62,000 bases of DNA, taken from Branchiostoma floridae (lineage: Eukaryota; Chordata; Leptocardii; Amphioxiformes; Branchiostomatidae). How positions within the stretch are numbered: the stretch's first letter is position 1; each line of letters begins with the position of its first letter. Of the stretch, positions 12,889 through 26,462 are shown piece by piece. The notes under the pieces were generated by a model. It saw only the letters and a program-made list of their open reading frames with translations, searched no databases and was not told where the DNA came from. A program made the translations under genes and the position numbers. Where the stretch lies: assembly GCF_000003815.2 (NCBI RefSeq), contig NC_049994.1:11540060-11602059 (forward strand), in the 5' to 3' direction.

Positions 12889-13072
12889 TAGTCTCTACCA
12901 GACTCCGGATCGCTGAAAAAATCGTAGAAATGGAACAAATAGAGGAGTAAGCCGGCCAGAGGAATATAACCAGCCAGGGAACAGCACGCGAGCTGTTCCC
13001 TGGCCGGTTATATTCCTCTCTATTTGTTCCATTTCTACGATTTTCCAGCGATCCGGAGTCTGGTAGAGACTA
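12889..13072. mobile_element. Near-perfect hairpin MITE with 9-bp target duplication
   Basis: The 184-bp element starts TAGTCTCTACCAGACTCCGG and ends with the inverse of that sequence. The arms pair almost to the centre (loop ACGCGA), except for a few mismatches and an extra block of about 15 bases (around GAGTAAGCCGGCC) in the left arm. It is flanked on both sides by CTCCCAACC (12880-12888 and 13073-13081), a perfect 9-bp duplication. Target duplications of 9 bp are typical of Mutator-like elements; hAT elements give 8. It has no coding capacity. Confidence 0.88.
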
Positions 13073-14650
13073 CTCCCAACCAAGATCGGCGCTGGGTTGG
13101 GAGTAGCCTGAAATCGGTTCTATTCTTACTCTAACTCCGTCAGTGAAGTACGTAACTGGCGAAAGATAACGGATGTTATCTGAAACGTCTGACCGTTTCC
13201 AAAATCATATACAGTTGCTGGACCCTAGATAAAACGATTGTGTCATGATCAACAAGAATCATTGTATGATTTCAAATCACAGACATTTTACTAATTAAAC
13301 AGATGAGTCAGTCGGCAACATAGGGGGGGAATATTTTTGGCTAAATTCGACTATTCTAGACCCGAACTTACCACAATACATTTATTTTTACCTTCAATGA
13401 CGATTGTATTTGCATATCTTCGAGCCACATTTTTAAATCATCCTTCCTAAACCATCAGTCCTGTGTATGTACCTCCGCATGAAAATTGGGTGAAAGGTGA
13501 ACTCGTAAATTTCTAATTTATTGTATTCGTCTCGGGTGTAAAGTGAGTTAATATAACGAGCATTCACGAAAAAAAAAACACAGTCAATGGCAATTAAGTT
13601 CTGTCAATAAGCAAGGTTTGTCTTCAAAACTGGACTAAGATATGGATTTATATTTGAGATGTTTTGCTAAAGCGCCACTTGGCATGACGTCAAAATTGCT
13701 TGGAGGGAAGAAGCACGTACAAGGATCAGCATGCGCATGCGTGGGCTAAAAATCCATCGTCTCAACCATGACTTATACATGTCCAGACTCGGCCCGTTTG
13801 TATCTCTAACAATGTCAAGACGAGTTTTTTTTACGTCTCAGGGGCCTTCACCTTTGACTTTCGCATGCGCAGACGGATCCGTGAACGAGCTTATATGGAA
13901 CGATTCCTGTGCTCTCCTCCCTGGTCTGTAAGTGGAACATTCCAAATGTAAAGGTCGTTGGGACCTGTCACACAACAGGTCATGAAAAGTGCACATCCGC
14001 AATGTCGGGAAACAAAGGCGCCATTGTTCGTTCGGCTTAAGTCGTTAACGAATTAAGGACGCACGTAGACAATCTTTCACCTGGATGCCTATCGGAAAAA
14101 CAAGTCACTCACATTCCATATCCTACAACCTGCGGCATTCTAAGACATCATGATACCACAATAACAACAACAAGTCTTAGATTGATTGATTGTATCTTTA
14201 GACATTTCATTCAGTTGACGCATGAGGAAAATGTTTCAAAATCTTCCTGAGATGTACAATTACATATTGTTTCGTTCTACTCTTATATTCTTCCGTCCCT
14301 TTGTTTCTCTGCGGATCTCAGCTTGATTGGGATGCAACAGAAGACTATATGCTTATTAATCAATCTTTGATAGTCCTAGTTTGGAGATATCATTGAAGAA
14401 ACCTTAACATTCTCCCTTTCAACCTCAAAAATAAAGGAAAGATATAAATGATGATAGAGAAAAAAAACAAAACTTATTTTAGATTTGGTCCTTCCCCAAG
14501 AGTAAGCAACAGAAAAGTCGTCCGGCTCAAGGTAATTATGTAAAGCTGCCGTCATTTCCGCAGATAACTGCGGATTGAAAAGTGATGAGTCGAGTTTTTC
14601 TAGTTAACCCCGGGACACGGGGACTAGGTGCACCCTGTGTCTGTTGTGCC

Positions 14651-14664
14651 GTTGCCGTGGCAAC
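14651..14664. promoter_or_regulatory. RFX X-box motif
   Basis: GTTGCCGTGGCAAC is a full two-half-site X-box (GTTGCC, two bases, GGCAAC). X-boxes bind RFX factors and often mark ciliary gene promoters. No gene start is recognisable beside it, so function is unproven. Confidence 0.35.
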
Positions 14665-15554
14665 CACGGTCAGACGACTTTAACAGTGTGCACCTATGCG
14701 AATCCAAACACGTAGGCAAGCCAGCTGACATTGCTCATCCCTACCCCGGGGCTAGCCTTGATACGGTCCCTAATCACCTGATAGATTCCTCAAAACACAA
14801 TCCCACGTCTCACACGTACACCATCTTGGGTATCATAATACTATGATTATTATTTTCGCACTAGAAAATTAGATTGTTATATCTTCGCTTAATCATTTAA
14901 TACCCGTCACAAGGCTCTCTTTCTAATTGTCAAATTTTGTAACATTTCTAAGTTTGGAGTCAATTTTCATAGCCTGTATCTTTATAACAATACTATCATG
15001 GCAGAAATTGAAATACGTTGGTGCGTTGAACGCGCGGATGTCAATACATTTGTTATTGAAAACATTTTGCATCATATACCTTTCTTGCAGAATGCCTTAT
15101 AAAGTAGGGAAAGGTTATAAAAAGTTAACGCTGTTCCATGTTAAAACAGCTTACTCTTAGCCTCCTTTTAACAGGCTCCGGTGGCGGCGTTATAGCAATG
15201 TAGTTTCTTTGTTAGAACATGGGCTATTTTCTGTGTGTTGCTGTGTCATATTCATGACGCTAAATGAAGACAATCAGAGCACAACAGGGGTCCAAAATTT
15301 AGTACGAAATTTTAGATTAAAACAATTCAAATCGCCCTTTACAGAGCCTGTTTGGAGGCTACAGTCCTCTCACGTGAACAGGTTGCCCCACCGCCATGCC
15401 GTGGCTCCGCCCACCTGCTCATTTGCATACTGAATCATAGGTAAGGTCCGTCACGCTTACCTTTCAAACAATCTCACATGGGGACCGGCGTGGTGAATAC
15501 CTCTGGGACCGCTAACCTCACCAAACCTGTCTTTTCTACCATTTTCACAGTGTT

Positions 15555-15745
15555 GTAGTGACGTCAGTAATCGTTTGCACTGCGTGTGGTTTACTGTTGG
15601 GGAAAAACAGTGCGTTTGCTTCCCAGCACAAGTGGCGTCCTTTTTCGGTTCCTCGATATCATTTTCGAACTTGGAGACGAAGACGCCACGCGGTGAGGAG
15701 CCCAAGAAGCCACCGGTGTCTGGAGAGTCTTGTACTTGTGTTACC
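15555..15745 (+). other. Exon-like segment with strong donor
   Basis: The segment is less AT-rich than its surroundings and ends in GTGTTACC followed by GTAAGTATGG, a near-ideal 5' splice site. Its left edge is uncertain. It could be a non-coding first exon of the gene whose CDS starts at 26463, or unrelated. Open frames cross it on both strands but carry no known domain. Confidence 0.2.
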
Positions 15746-17194
15746 GTAAGTATGGCTTCGCATTGTCTTACCGTGATTTCACAGTTTACAACACTGCTAA
15801 TTATTGCATCCTTTGTACTTTCTGATGTTAGATTTTGTCTTGAGTTTTTACAACGCTTAGAGATACAGACTCCCGTTTTTATACATACAAAACATTCAGA
15901 AACGTTAGACACGAACTAATACATGTACGTTATGCACTTTGCGTCTTTCTTGAAAGGAAGAATTGTGTATGTCTTATCTGGATTTTAAATCCCTTGGGGA
16001 GATGTGTTGTTCAAATTTCACCGATGTTTTAATGGCAAAATCAAGCGGCAAATCACATCAAAATGTATACTATAGGCCTTCTACTATTAAAAATGGAGAA
16101 TTTGTCACCTCAAGTGGTACCAACATGTCCTCTGGCCCATGGACTAACTGATTTGAAGTTGATAGAGCATGCTTCTAGAACATATCTCCGAGTATTGAAT
16201 TTTAAAAAAAAGGCGTTTTAATCTACTGGTTTAACATTTATATGGTACAACGTTACATAGATACAACTTTCTAACTAGCGTCGTATAAGAAGTTTGAAAC
16301 CAACGTTAAAATGAGGCAGGAGATACAAATCTGCTCCATTTTCCATTTCCATTGTGTGAGATAGAAGTGGATTCATTGGTGAGAATGTCCAACGAATGCC
16401 TGCTTTTGTAGAAATTTGTTTTGTGGCCTCCGGCTAAATCATGGTTTCTCAGCTGTTCCCCCATAGCAATAATGAGATTTCAATGTAAACGTCCAGTATC
16501 ATATTAGTTTACTAACCGAAATCATGTTTGAAAACAATCTGTTTGAAAAAAAAAAGATTTTGTTTCTTTTCTTGTGGCTAGGAAAGAGACAGGAAATGAT
16601 GTCAACGCTTATCATTAATTACCAGCTTTAATTACCGTCAGAAATTGCTGACAAACACAGAAAACTGGAAACAAGCGTTTTCTATAGCTAGTGGGCATAT
16701 TTTTTGACAATCAAGTATCACATGTGTCATGATTTTAGTTTAGCTTTTAGATAAAAAGAACACTGGATTCTGTTTTAAATTGACGTGAATAGGCCCTAGC
16801 AAAATAAACATCAGACAACAACTCAATTACCGGAATCATCGCCATTATCGAAATGATCTTACGACTGTCTCACAACTTATTCACAAGTTTGGTACTTGTA
16901 ATGATAAAAAGGTGTGAAAGTTGCAACTACATAATAATTGTTGTAACGACGTAAACTCATGGCAAGATTGAGTTTGCATAAATTAGTAAATCGTGAAGAG
17001 AATACTGATCGCGCTGTAGTTGCGCGCGTGTCGCTAGGAGCGCTTCTTTCATTGCTACACTGTAGTTTATAGGATGACCGCTTGGAGCGCTTCTTCTACA
17101 TGTGGCGATTGCGGATCATTCCATTTATAAACGCCTAAGGGGACCAACTTAGAGTAAAGAGGAGGGTGATTCATTTCACACCTTAAGGCGCTAA

Positions 17195-19320
17195 GACAAT
17201 CAATCTTTATTTTACGTCTTCAGGTGGTTAACCCGAGTTCACTAAACTTTCGACTTGGAAAGGGCCACGTGAGACACCGTTCACGTTTCTTTAGTTAACA
17301 ACCTGTTTTCAACATGTACACTTTTTCTGTGATTTTACCACTTACAATACTTTACTTACAATTAAGTATGTAAGGCGTGTCTTTGTATGGAAGATCACAA
17401 AAAACATAGACTGTAATATCTTTTTTTTAAAAGAATTTTCTTTCATTTTCGACACGTAGCTACGTATGTCAGAAAGGGACGAAGCTGAATGTTGGTACAT
17501 TCGTGTTTAAAAATCAGTTTATTCAAAACACCATAGAAATGAATATTCACTTATATATTCAGCTTGTTTATCGTATCGCGATATTCAAAGCAGCCATACG
17601 TTTGCCATGGAACATGTATTTTATTGTGAGATCCACTGGCCATCGGGAAACAATACCTACGATGGTATAACACAGAGTTGGGTCACCACCGGCCAATAAC
17701 CTTAAGTGAAGGGTCATTAGATCAGTATAAGAATTGTCTAGATGTCAAGACATGTTATGATTGTCAAGACATGTTATTATTTACTACAGTCACGTCAATA
17801 AAACCCCCTGTGTCAGAAGTAAACACGTGAGGACCGGGTCAATCACCGCTTCTATCTCATGTAACCCCGGTTCAATGAACTCCGGTATGCCTTTCTTTCT
17901 TACATGGGTGTATGACAGAATTGTAAAGGATCACAGTATGGAATAAAGTACTGCGAGGGACACGGAAAACATAAAACAAATGTAAATGCAGTATTTGAAA
18001 GTAAAATTAAAAAAGTACATAGAATTTCTGTATTATGCATAAACATTATATTCAATTTCTAAAACATAAATATGCGTCATAACATATTACTGTCATCCTT
18101 TCTTGTGGATACGTTTTAACAGCATGGTTTACGGTGAGGCTTTAATGGCCAATGTGTTTTCTTTACCGAATAGTAATACATGTGTTTACTTTACTTGCTC
18201 TTGCTTGTTTGTCTGTGTTTCGCCATTCCCATTACAGTAATGTCATACCTCCTCAGTTTTCCAGTTACGTTGTAGCCTTGGAACTGTAAGGATCGTAAAA
18301 CAACATACATAAATGTGTCTGTGCCTTCAGGTTGTGTTTATAGGAATCTTTCTGATCTCAATTATATACAAAATATCTGCTAAGACCTTTCTTATTACTT
18401 TTAATCGACCAAAAGAAATTGGTGCTCGCTTAATGTCCTCAATGCTCGGTCCTCTGTCCCAATGGCCTAGTGTGAGGCAGGTCAAGCTGTCATACATCCC
18501 ATCCTGTCATTTATAAATTACTCTCTTATCTAAGGTGGAGGTCATCTTAGGTGTGAAGAAACGAGCACACTATCATCAAGCACGTGTTGACTGGGTCACG
18601 TTTTGAGGAAAGTTTGGAAGTGTGTGCGATGATTTGGTGATTGATCAGAAAGAAGATATCAAAAGACAAAGGTTACAGGGTAGATCAGGTCCTTTGATTT
18701 GATTATATGGACTTATATATCCGTACGTATCAATGTTTGGTCGTTTCAGCCAAATGCTTTCAACCATGCTCTAAATCGTATAAAGCAGCTGCAAAATGTA
18801 CCACTATGCCGCAGATTGAAAGAAAATAGTTATGACAGCATATACCAATGCCATTGGATGCAAACGTCGATTTCAAGGTCAAAAATGAAGATGTGAAAGA
18901 ACAATATGAAGAATCTATTGTTCAGTATCCCACACTCTGTGTGTTTGGTCATTTGCTCAACCTTCCTGATCAATAAAATTCATAATGAAGACAACTTCTT
19001 TTTGGCCAAACTTTTTTGTCGCATCAGTTTGGGGGTTCTCAGATGATGTCATCCATGTAATCAAATCAATATGGCCTAGTTAGACGGATGGATTGAGAGA
19101 CAGGAGATCTAGAGGAGAGAGAGAAAGCGAGTTCATTTAAGGACGTAAACTTTAGTTTCCTTGGATCAAGTGAGGACACAATGTCATGGTAACACAACAA
19201 AAATCTCACGTATGTAGCTGATATACCCGGCTGCCAATCTTTCCCATTGTACTTCAAGAGTTGTTTACAACATGTGCACTCGTCTATAGCCGCTTCTTTC
19301 AAAAAAATTTCAGTGTCCGT
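17195..19320. repeat. Non-coding tandem duplication, copy A
   Basis: Blocks of this segment reappear in the same order in 19340-21110. Shared blocks include GCCACGTGAG near 17265, GGGTCATTAGATCAGTA near 17710, a 34-bp identical block at 17810-17843 around AAACACGTGAGGACC, AGGTGTGAAG near 18550, and AAGCGAGTTCATTTAAGGACGT with GGATCAAGT near 19127-19170. No coding frame is conserved, so this looks like an old duplication of non-coding DNA. Confidence 0.75.
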
Positions 19321-19339
19321 GGCGTAAAGAAATAACTGT

Positions 19340-21110
<1,771 letters not shown>

Positions 21111-21257
21111 TTACCACTCTTGTTGTAAACATTTCAATGTCCTTCTAAGCACGTACTTGGGTAACTGTATAACTGCTACCTATTACCACTGTAACCACAT
21201 GCTCTTAGTTCTACAAAACACGATCCTTTTTACATGATATGATCTTAAGATATTTTA

Positions 21258-21835
21258 CGAGGGGCGTTCAACAAATAATAACTCTGACCCACTTTCAGTT
21301 GTCTGATCTAAATGAAATTTTGCATGTGTAATGATTCATATCTCTATAGTTTATGTTGCAAAAAAGAGCTCTGAACTAATTGTGGTTTCTGATTTACTAG
21401 TGTTTGAACTGAGTTAGGTGTGAAATGGACCAGGTGTGAAATGGAGCCAGTTGAGTGTCGCGCAGTGATCCGGTTTTTGTATTTGAAAGGACGCACACCA
21501 AAGGAGACTTTTGATGAAATGAAAGAAACTTATGGTGATGATTCCCCATCATATGACCTTGTAAAACGCTGGCATCCTGAATTCAAACATGGCCGGAAGT
21601 CTGTGGAAACAGCTCCCAGACCTGGTCGTTCCTCTTCTGCCATTGATGAGGCATCTGTTGGAGGACCAACCTGGGGTGTCCTACAAAAACGGTGTCCAGA
21701 GCTGCATCAAACGATGGGAGAAATGCATAACTCTGGGTGGTTCCTATGAAGAGAAAGACTAATAACTGTGCCAAGTTTCATTAATCCCCTGCTATGGGAA
21801 ATGAGTCAGAGTTATTACTTATTGAACGCCCCTCG
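21258..21835 (+). mobile_element. Internally deleted mariner (Tc1/mariner) element
   Basis: The element is 578 bp and flanked by TA on both sides (21256-21257 and 21836-21837), the mariner target duplication. Terminal inverted repeats start CGAGGGGCGTTCAACAAATA on the left and CGAGGGGCGTTCAATAAGTA on the right, continuing ATAACTCTGAC in both. A full mariner is about 1.3 kb; here the centre of the transposase is missing. It lies between duplication copies B and C. Confidence 0.93.
21441..21762 (+). pseudogene. Mariner transposase remnant
   Basis: From ATG 21441 the frame reads as the N-terminal helix-turn-helix of mariner transposases (VECRAVIRFLYLKGRTPKET, then SYDLVKRWHPEFKHGRKS, then PRPGRSSSAI). 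After about residue 82 the catalytic DDD domain is missing. The last coding part is in another frame and reads KRWEKCITLGGSYEEKD before the stop at 21760, which matches the usual mariner C-terminus. It has an internal deletion plus a frameshift and cannot act as a transposase. It could be moved only in trans. Confidence 0.9.
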
Positions 21836-22029
21836 TAGTGTTCTTACGACACGGTCCACCTCACAACGCATCGTCCAGATCTGTGGAATGTCTTATTATC
21901 TTATCTGCCATCTTTAAGCTTCACAAAGGCACCCAGAGAAAGTTTCTCCGTAAATTTTGCTTGAAGTATTCATAGCAAGCTTTGTTGTGGACTCAAATAG
22001 TTTTCTAGATCTATATTGGGTGCTAAATT

Positions 22030-22450
22030 TGAAAGAGACGAAGTAGATTAGAAGGTTATGCGGCACATGAGACACAGTTACCGATTATTGATTAGACTGC
22101 ATCCATGGCATCAACATGCTCATCAACTTTCTTTCGTTTGAAAAAAAGTTTTCGACCATACAGTAAATCATACAAAGAAAGCTGCAAAAAATATCGAAAT
22201 AGTATGTCGTAGTATGCCAATGTCAAAGAAGAAGATATGAAAGAACGAAATTGAAGAATCTACTGTTCAGTATACCATATTCTGTGTTTAGTCATTTGTT
22301 CAACCTTCCTGTCCACTTAGATTTCATAATGAGGGCAAGTTTTTTGACAAACTTTTATCTAATCAGATGCTCTCATCAGTTATGGGATTCCCAAAGGATG
22401 TCACCCATACAATCTAATCAGCATGCCCTTATCATCAATCACTCAGACAA
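22030..22450. repeat. Partial third copy (C) of the non-coding duplication
   Basis: Matches copy A at about 18740-19075: GAAGAATCTACTGTTCAGTA against GAAGAATCTATTGTTCAGTA, then TTTGTTCAACCTTCCTG, TTCATAATGAGGGCAA and GATGTCACCCATACAATC. It is only the distal part of the unit. The mariner insertion and TG run separate it from the others. Confidence 0.65.
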
Positions 22451-22629
22451 CACGCTCCACATAATTAATTGTGGTGTCAGCACCTTTCTATAGTGCCAGT
22501 GCGCCAGATAGTCTGTGCTGTTCGGACAGAGTGAACAGGTGTGATCTAAGTCTCTGCCACCAAACCTAGAAGGCGCTGACAAGTACCGTTTTGTAAGTCA
22601 TTTTATTTACCATTTGTGGGGGGTGGGGG

Positions 22630-22800
22630 TGGTATAGCGTACTTGTAAAATGTTTGGCCCAGTACCCAGAGGTCCTGGGTTTGAATCCTGTCATCTTCTG
22701 CTCTTCAGAAAGGCATTCAAGAAGACTTTCCTCACTCCGCTCAGGTGTAAACATAGGTACCTGACTTCGGCTGAGGAGGTAAAAGATGGTACCCTATAGC
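22630..22800 (+). mobile_element. tRNA-derived SINE copy
   Basis: It has an A-box-like TGGTATAGCG at 22630 and a B-box-like GGGTTTGAATCC at 22678, spaced as in a tRNA head. A non-tRNA body follows that includes GGTACCTGACTTCGGCTGAG near 22757. The same body sequence occurs in the second copy at 61080. Its left side abuts a G-rich run. Confidence 0.7.
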
Positions 22801-25586
22801 CTAGTAAAAATGCATTACAACCCACTACCCATGGATCTAATTCCACCTTTTTTTGACATTGTGACAGTAACATTGCTTAAATGTTGCACATTCTTAACCA
22901 GTACGGAGAAGTCAGGTTGTCATGAAGTGTTCTGTTGTTGGTGACAAAATCTCCAGTCAGGCCTTTCTTATTGAAGCGATGAGTACAGCTCACCGAGCTT
23001 TTTCTGGACATATTCCTCTCCGACATGTAGAAACCAACGAATTACTCATCAAAACAGGGGTATAACTAGTCCTTATTTATAGCATGTTAACACTAGAAGC
23101 GTAGGTGTTTGATAGTCACTTGTTGCACCACAGGGTAGCTTTGTTTTCCCCATGCAAATACATTATGTAGATACCCAATTTATACGGAAACACTTAAGGC
23201 AATAGTGTGATGTAAAAAAAAATTATCCATTTCATCCTCCTTTTCTAGAGGATATACTAAATAGATACCCACTTTAGAAGGAATGGTGCAAAACTACTGA
23301 GTATTGTAGTATAGTTTATCCATCTTATCCTCATTTCCATAGCTGATACACTACATAGATCCCCAATAAGACGGGAAGACGCAAAATTGCCCGGTATTGT
23401 AGTATAGTTTATCCATTTTATCCTTCTTTCTTCGGAGGGTAATACCAGATCAGACAGTCAAGTTTTACTTTCCATTTTAGTCAGTTTTTCTAAATTTCCC
23501 CAGATATTTATCTAAATGGTTCACTTTCATGATTCCATAAGTTGTGTGAAACTGTGCAACTCTGTAACTTTTCGCCAAATGGCTGTTTAGCAATAACGAT
23601 ATATGAATCAGCAAAAATAGGCTTAAGAGCACATGCCGACAGATTAAAAAAAGCCAGTTGTGTGTCAATGACCTGAGACAAGAGTTCATTATACCATAAA
23701 TCACATTTAATAAAGTACCCTGATCATGTGCTAATCCATCAATCAGCCATTGACAGTAATCCCCTTAAAGCTACCTAAGACCGGTAATAATTAGGCCCTG
23801 TGCTGTACTTATTTTTGTCACAGAGACACGTGCGGATCTAGTCACGTTTTCAAACGTCCTTGGAGCAATATATACTGGATCGTGTTTTGTTTCACAAATG
23901 CGGGGAAAAAGATGACCAGCAAACCAAAAGTTTCCGTTTCTACCTAAGGGTCTTTACGTAGCCAAGCGCCCTGAAATGTGACATAATTGAATATAGTAAA
24001 AAAAGTAAAGTAGAACATTATTCAAAGCAAAGAAGACATCGTTCACGTAATGTTCGTCGTTTCTATCGACATTGAAAAAAAACCTAATCATAATTATAGT
24101 AGTTCGAATTCACTGCGATTTCTCTTTCTTATTGAATTCCTATGTTTGTATGAATGTATGAATTATAGTACAAAGAAATATTCATATTTAAGAGAGAGTG
24201 GTAAGCAGGAAAGTTTCTTACTCTCATTTTCTTTGCCAACACTTCACACCTTGCATTGTTTGTATTTCTCCATGTCAACGAAAATTACATACTTCCGAAT
24301 GACTGAAAACTAGTACAATATACAGAGCGTTTCATTTAAAGCTGCTTTGTAGCTATTTCTGAACAAGGTATACAAAACGGCTTACTCTAGGCTTAATAAC
24401 CTGATAACAGGACAGAGGATCAAATTTCTCAGCTTTTCAGTTTCCCTACTTTGTGGATCAAAGAGCGGTCTTAGCTGATCAGAGTAATATAGATAGTTAA
24501 AGTCTTAACTATACTTTGTTTCTATTTTTGAACAACAGATAACAGCAATGAAGAATCTAGTTCTATAGAGTAATTTTCTCCACCTCAGGTCCAACCTGGT
24601 TAGTCCCCATATTCTACACATCTGAGAGTACTTGTCCTTCTGCCGTGCCATCTTTTTAAAATCGTGGCCCTACATCTGTTCCATACAGAATGGCACCAAA
24701 ACATGTAAAATGAGACAGTCAACACCCTAACGAACATGTAATTAACGGTTTTGCTGCCACAAGCCTGGAGGGGTTGCCCCCCACCAGGGATATTTGTTTC
24801 ACAGGGACAATTGAGCAGGAGGTTCAGGCTTAACATAGGCTTAGTAAATTCTTGAAGATCTAGTGTAAGCAAATCTCTACAATGGGGTTAGCTATAATAT
24901 ATTATTCTCGGGGTTTGACATGACGTTTTAACAAGGAGCTGTTACAGTACAACCTTATCCGGTTACTTTGATTTTGTCGGCGACCGAGATGATTATATCT
25001 CTCCCACCACGGGGTTTCTTCAAGAAAGTGGTAGTTTTAGACGTCTAGAACTATTTTAAGATCTTAACGACGTGAAGACATTCCCGACATCAAATGACAG
25101 CTTCTTACCACACCTGAGTTCTAAAATTGGTACCCTGAAAAGTTATGTGTTTTTAATTAGCATGTCGATTGTTTCAGAATCACGGAGCACTGGAAGTAGA
25201 TGTTTCCAGCTGTTTTTTTCTTCACAAATCAATACTATCTTTTTCAATGATCTACTTTCGCCCTAGCCATATATACCTGTTTCTGTTGGTACATACAAAT
25301 ATAGGTAATCAGATACAACATCAAAATTCGTTAGGGACTGACTCTTTTGTGATGGTTATGAAGCGGGTCCTAATTTAGCTCATGAGATGAACCCGATGTC
25401 TTCACGTTGGCGCATAGCAAAACTAAGGGGGGGGGGGGCAATTCCAGTTATTTCATCAACCCTATATAACACAGAGTACCTGACAAATGAACAAGAGGAA
25501 CGATAAGTATTTCTCGGCTAAGAAGAACTGTCATGTCTTTTGTTTTTCACTGCATCTGATACCTAACCATGACTCATTGTTGACAG
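22801..25586. other. Intergenic, no gene seen
   Basis: Short irregular direct repeats near 23165-23440 (TTTATCCAT.TTATCCT with GATACCCA nearby) look like a decayed tandem repeat of about 120 bases. A G12 run lies at 25427-25438. No coding signal on either strand. Confidence 0.4.
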
Positions 25587-25737
25587 GTACTGGAGAGAAG
25601 CCTGATGATCGGAATCTGCCCCGAAGGTCTTGGAGGCGTGGTCATCTGAATCTTCGGACAGCCACTACGTCACAGCCTATTGAACACCCGGCAAAGACGT
25701 CAGAAGAGGAGCGGCATTGAGAAGGGACGGACGTCAG
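25587..25737 (+). other. Probable 5' UTR exon of the 542-aa gene
   Basis: Bounded by TTGTTGACAG on the left and GTGAGTTC on the right, both good splice signals. It lies one intron upstream of the acceptor at 26257 (ATCATTCCAG), which opens the exon holding ATG 26463. No frame through it joins the main ORF with an upstream ATG, so it is probably non-coding leader. Inferred only. Confidence 0.4.
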
Positions 25738-26462
25738 GTGAGTTCTTCAAGATCTTTTACTGTTTGTCTTCGAGTTCCAAGGTGATACAAACGTTGTTTA
25801 TCGAGTGGTTATTTAGAGCATCACCAGATTCCAACTCGGGAAGTTTCTTGTTCATTGTACGTAAGAAGAAGCCTGTGAGATTCAGTCCATATGAGATCGA
25901 TACTTACTGTATTGTTTTCTGCTGGCTTTCATATAGTGTGGGCAGTGTGATTGGTATATTGTTTTGACTCACGTCTGGCTAGATTCTTCTCGAAGTATAC
26001 AAAAGAAGATCTTGTACCGGAAAACAATTTACACAGCTCGTACTGAATGTACATGCGTTGTTCAATATCCCGGTATCCAAGACGAAGAAAACACAGATAT
26101 TATGTGGATGGATACTAGTTTATTCGTCTTTAAACATTGTTGTGCATTTACTTTCAATGAGTTTTGTTCTATCGGCTGTTTTAGAGGTCCCAACAATTTT
26201 CACCTGATCTTTCACAGTGTATTCTAACAGCAAATGTTTTCCTTTTTATCATTCCAGAATTTAGAAGAGATTGAAGCCGTCCAGAAGGAGTAAAGCGATG
26301 TGGTGACTAAAAGATTTGCCATAACGTGAAATCCGTCCATACTTAGTACATCCGTCCAAACCTTCGCTTCAAGACATTGAAAGCAAGCCATACGTCTGAT
26401 TGAGCCGCTGAAGAATTGGTCTGATTTTTATCTACGAGTGCGGATTAGAGACAAATGCCACA

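Larger units (their letters stand above)
13108..17190. other. Intergenic, no confident gene
   Basis: AT-rich DNA with no recognisable protein domain on either strand. Items listed separately are an RFX X-box at 14651 and an exon-like segment ending at 15745. CRE-type TGACGTCA sites lie near 13685 and 15560. The rest shows nothing I can name. Confidence 0.4.

Noticed and set aside
15457-15919. Overlapping 114- and 151-codon frames on both strands
   Set aside because: Neither shows a domain or consistent codon bias; only the strong donor at 15746 was kept as a weak exon hint.
25587-25720. TGEKP-like residues suggesting a zinc-finger exon
   Set aside because: No Cys/His pairs on either side. 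The match is a coincidence in a probable UTR exon.
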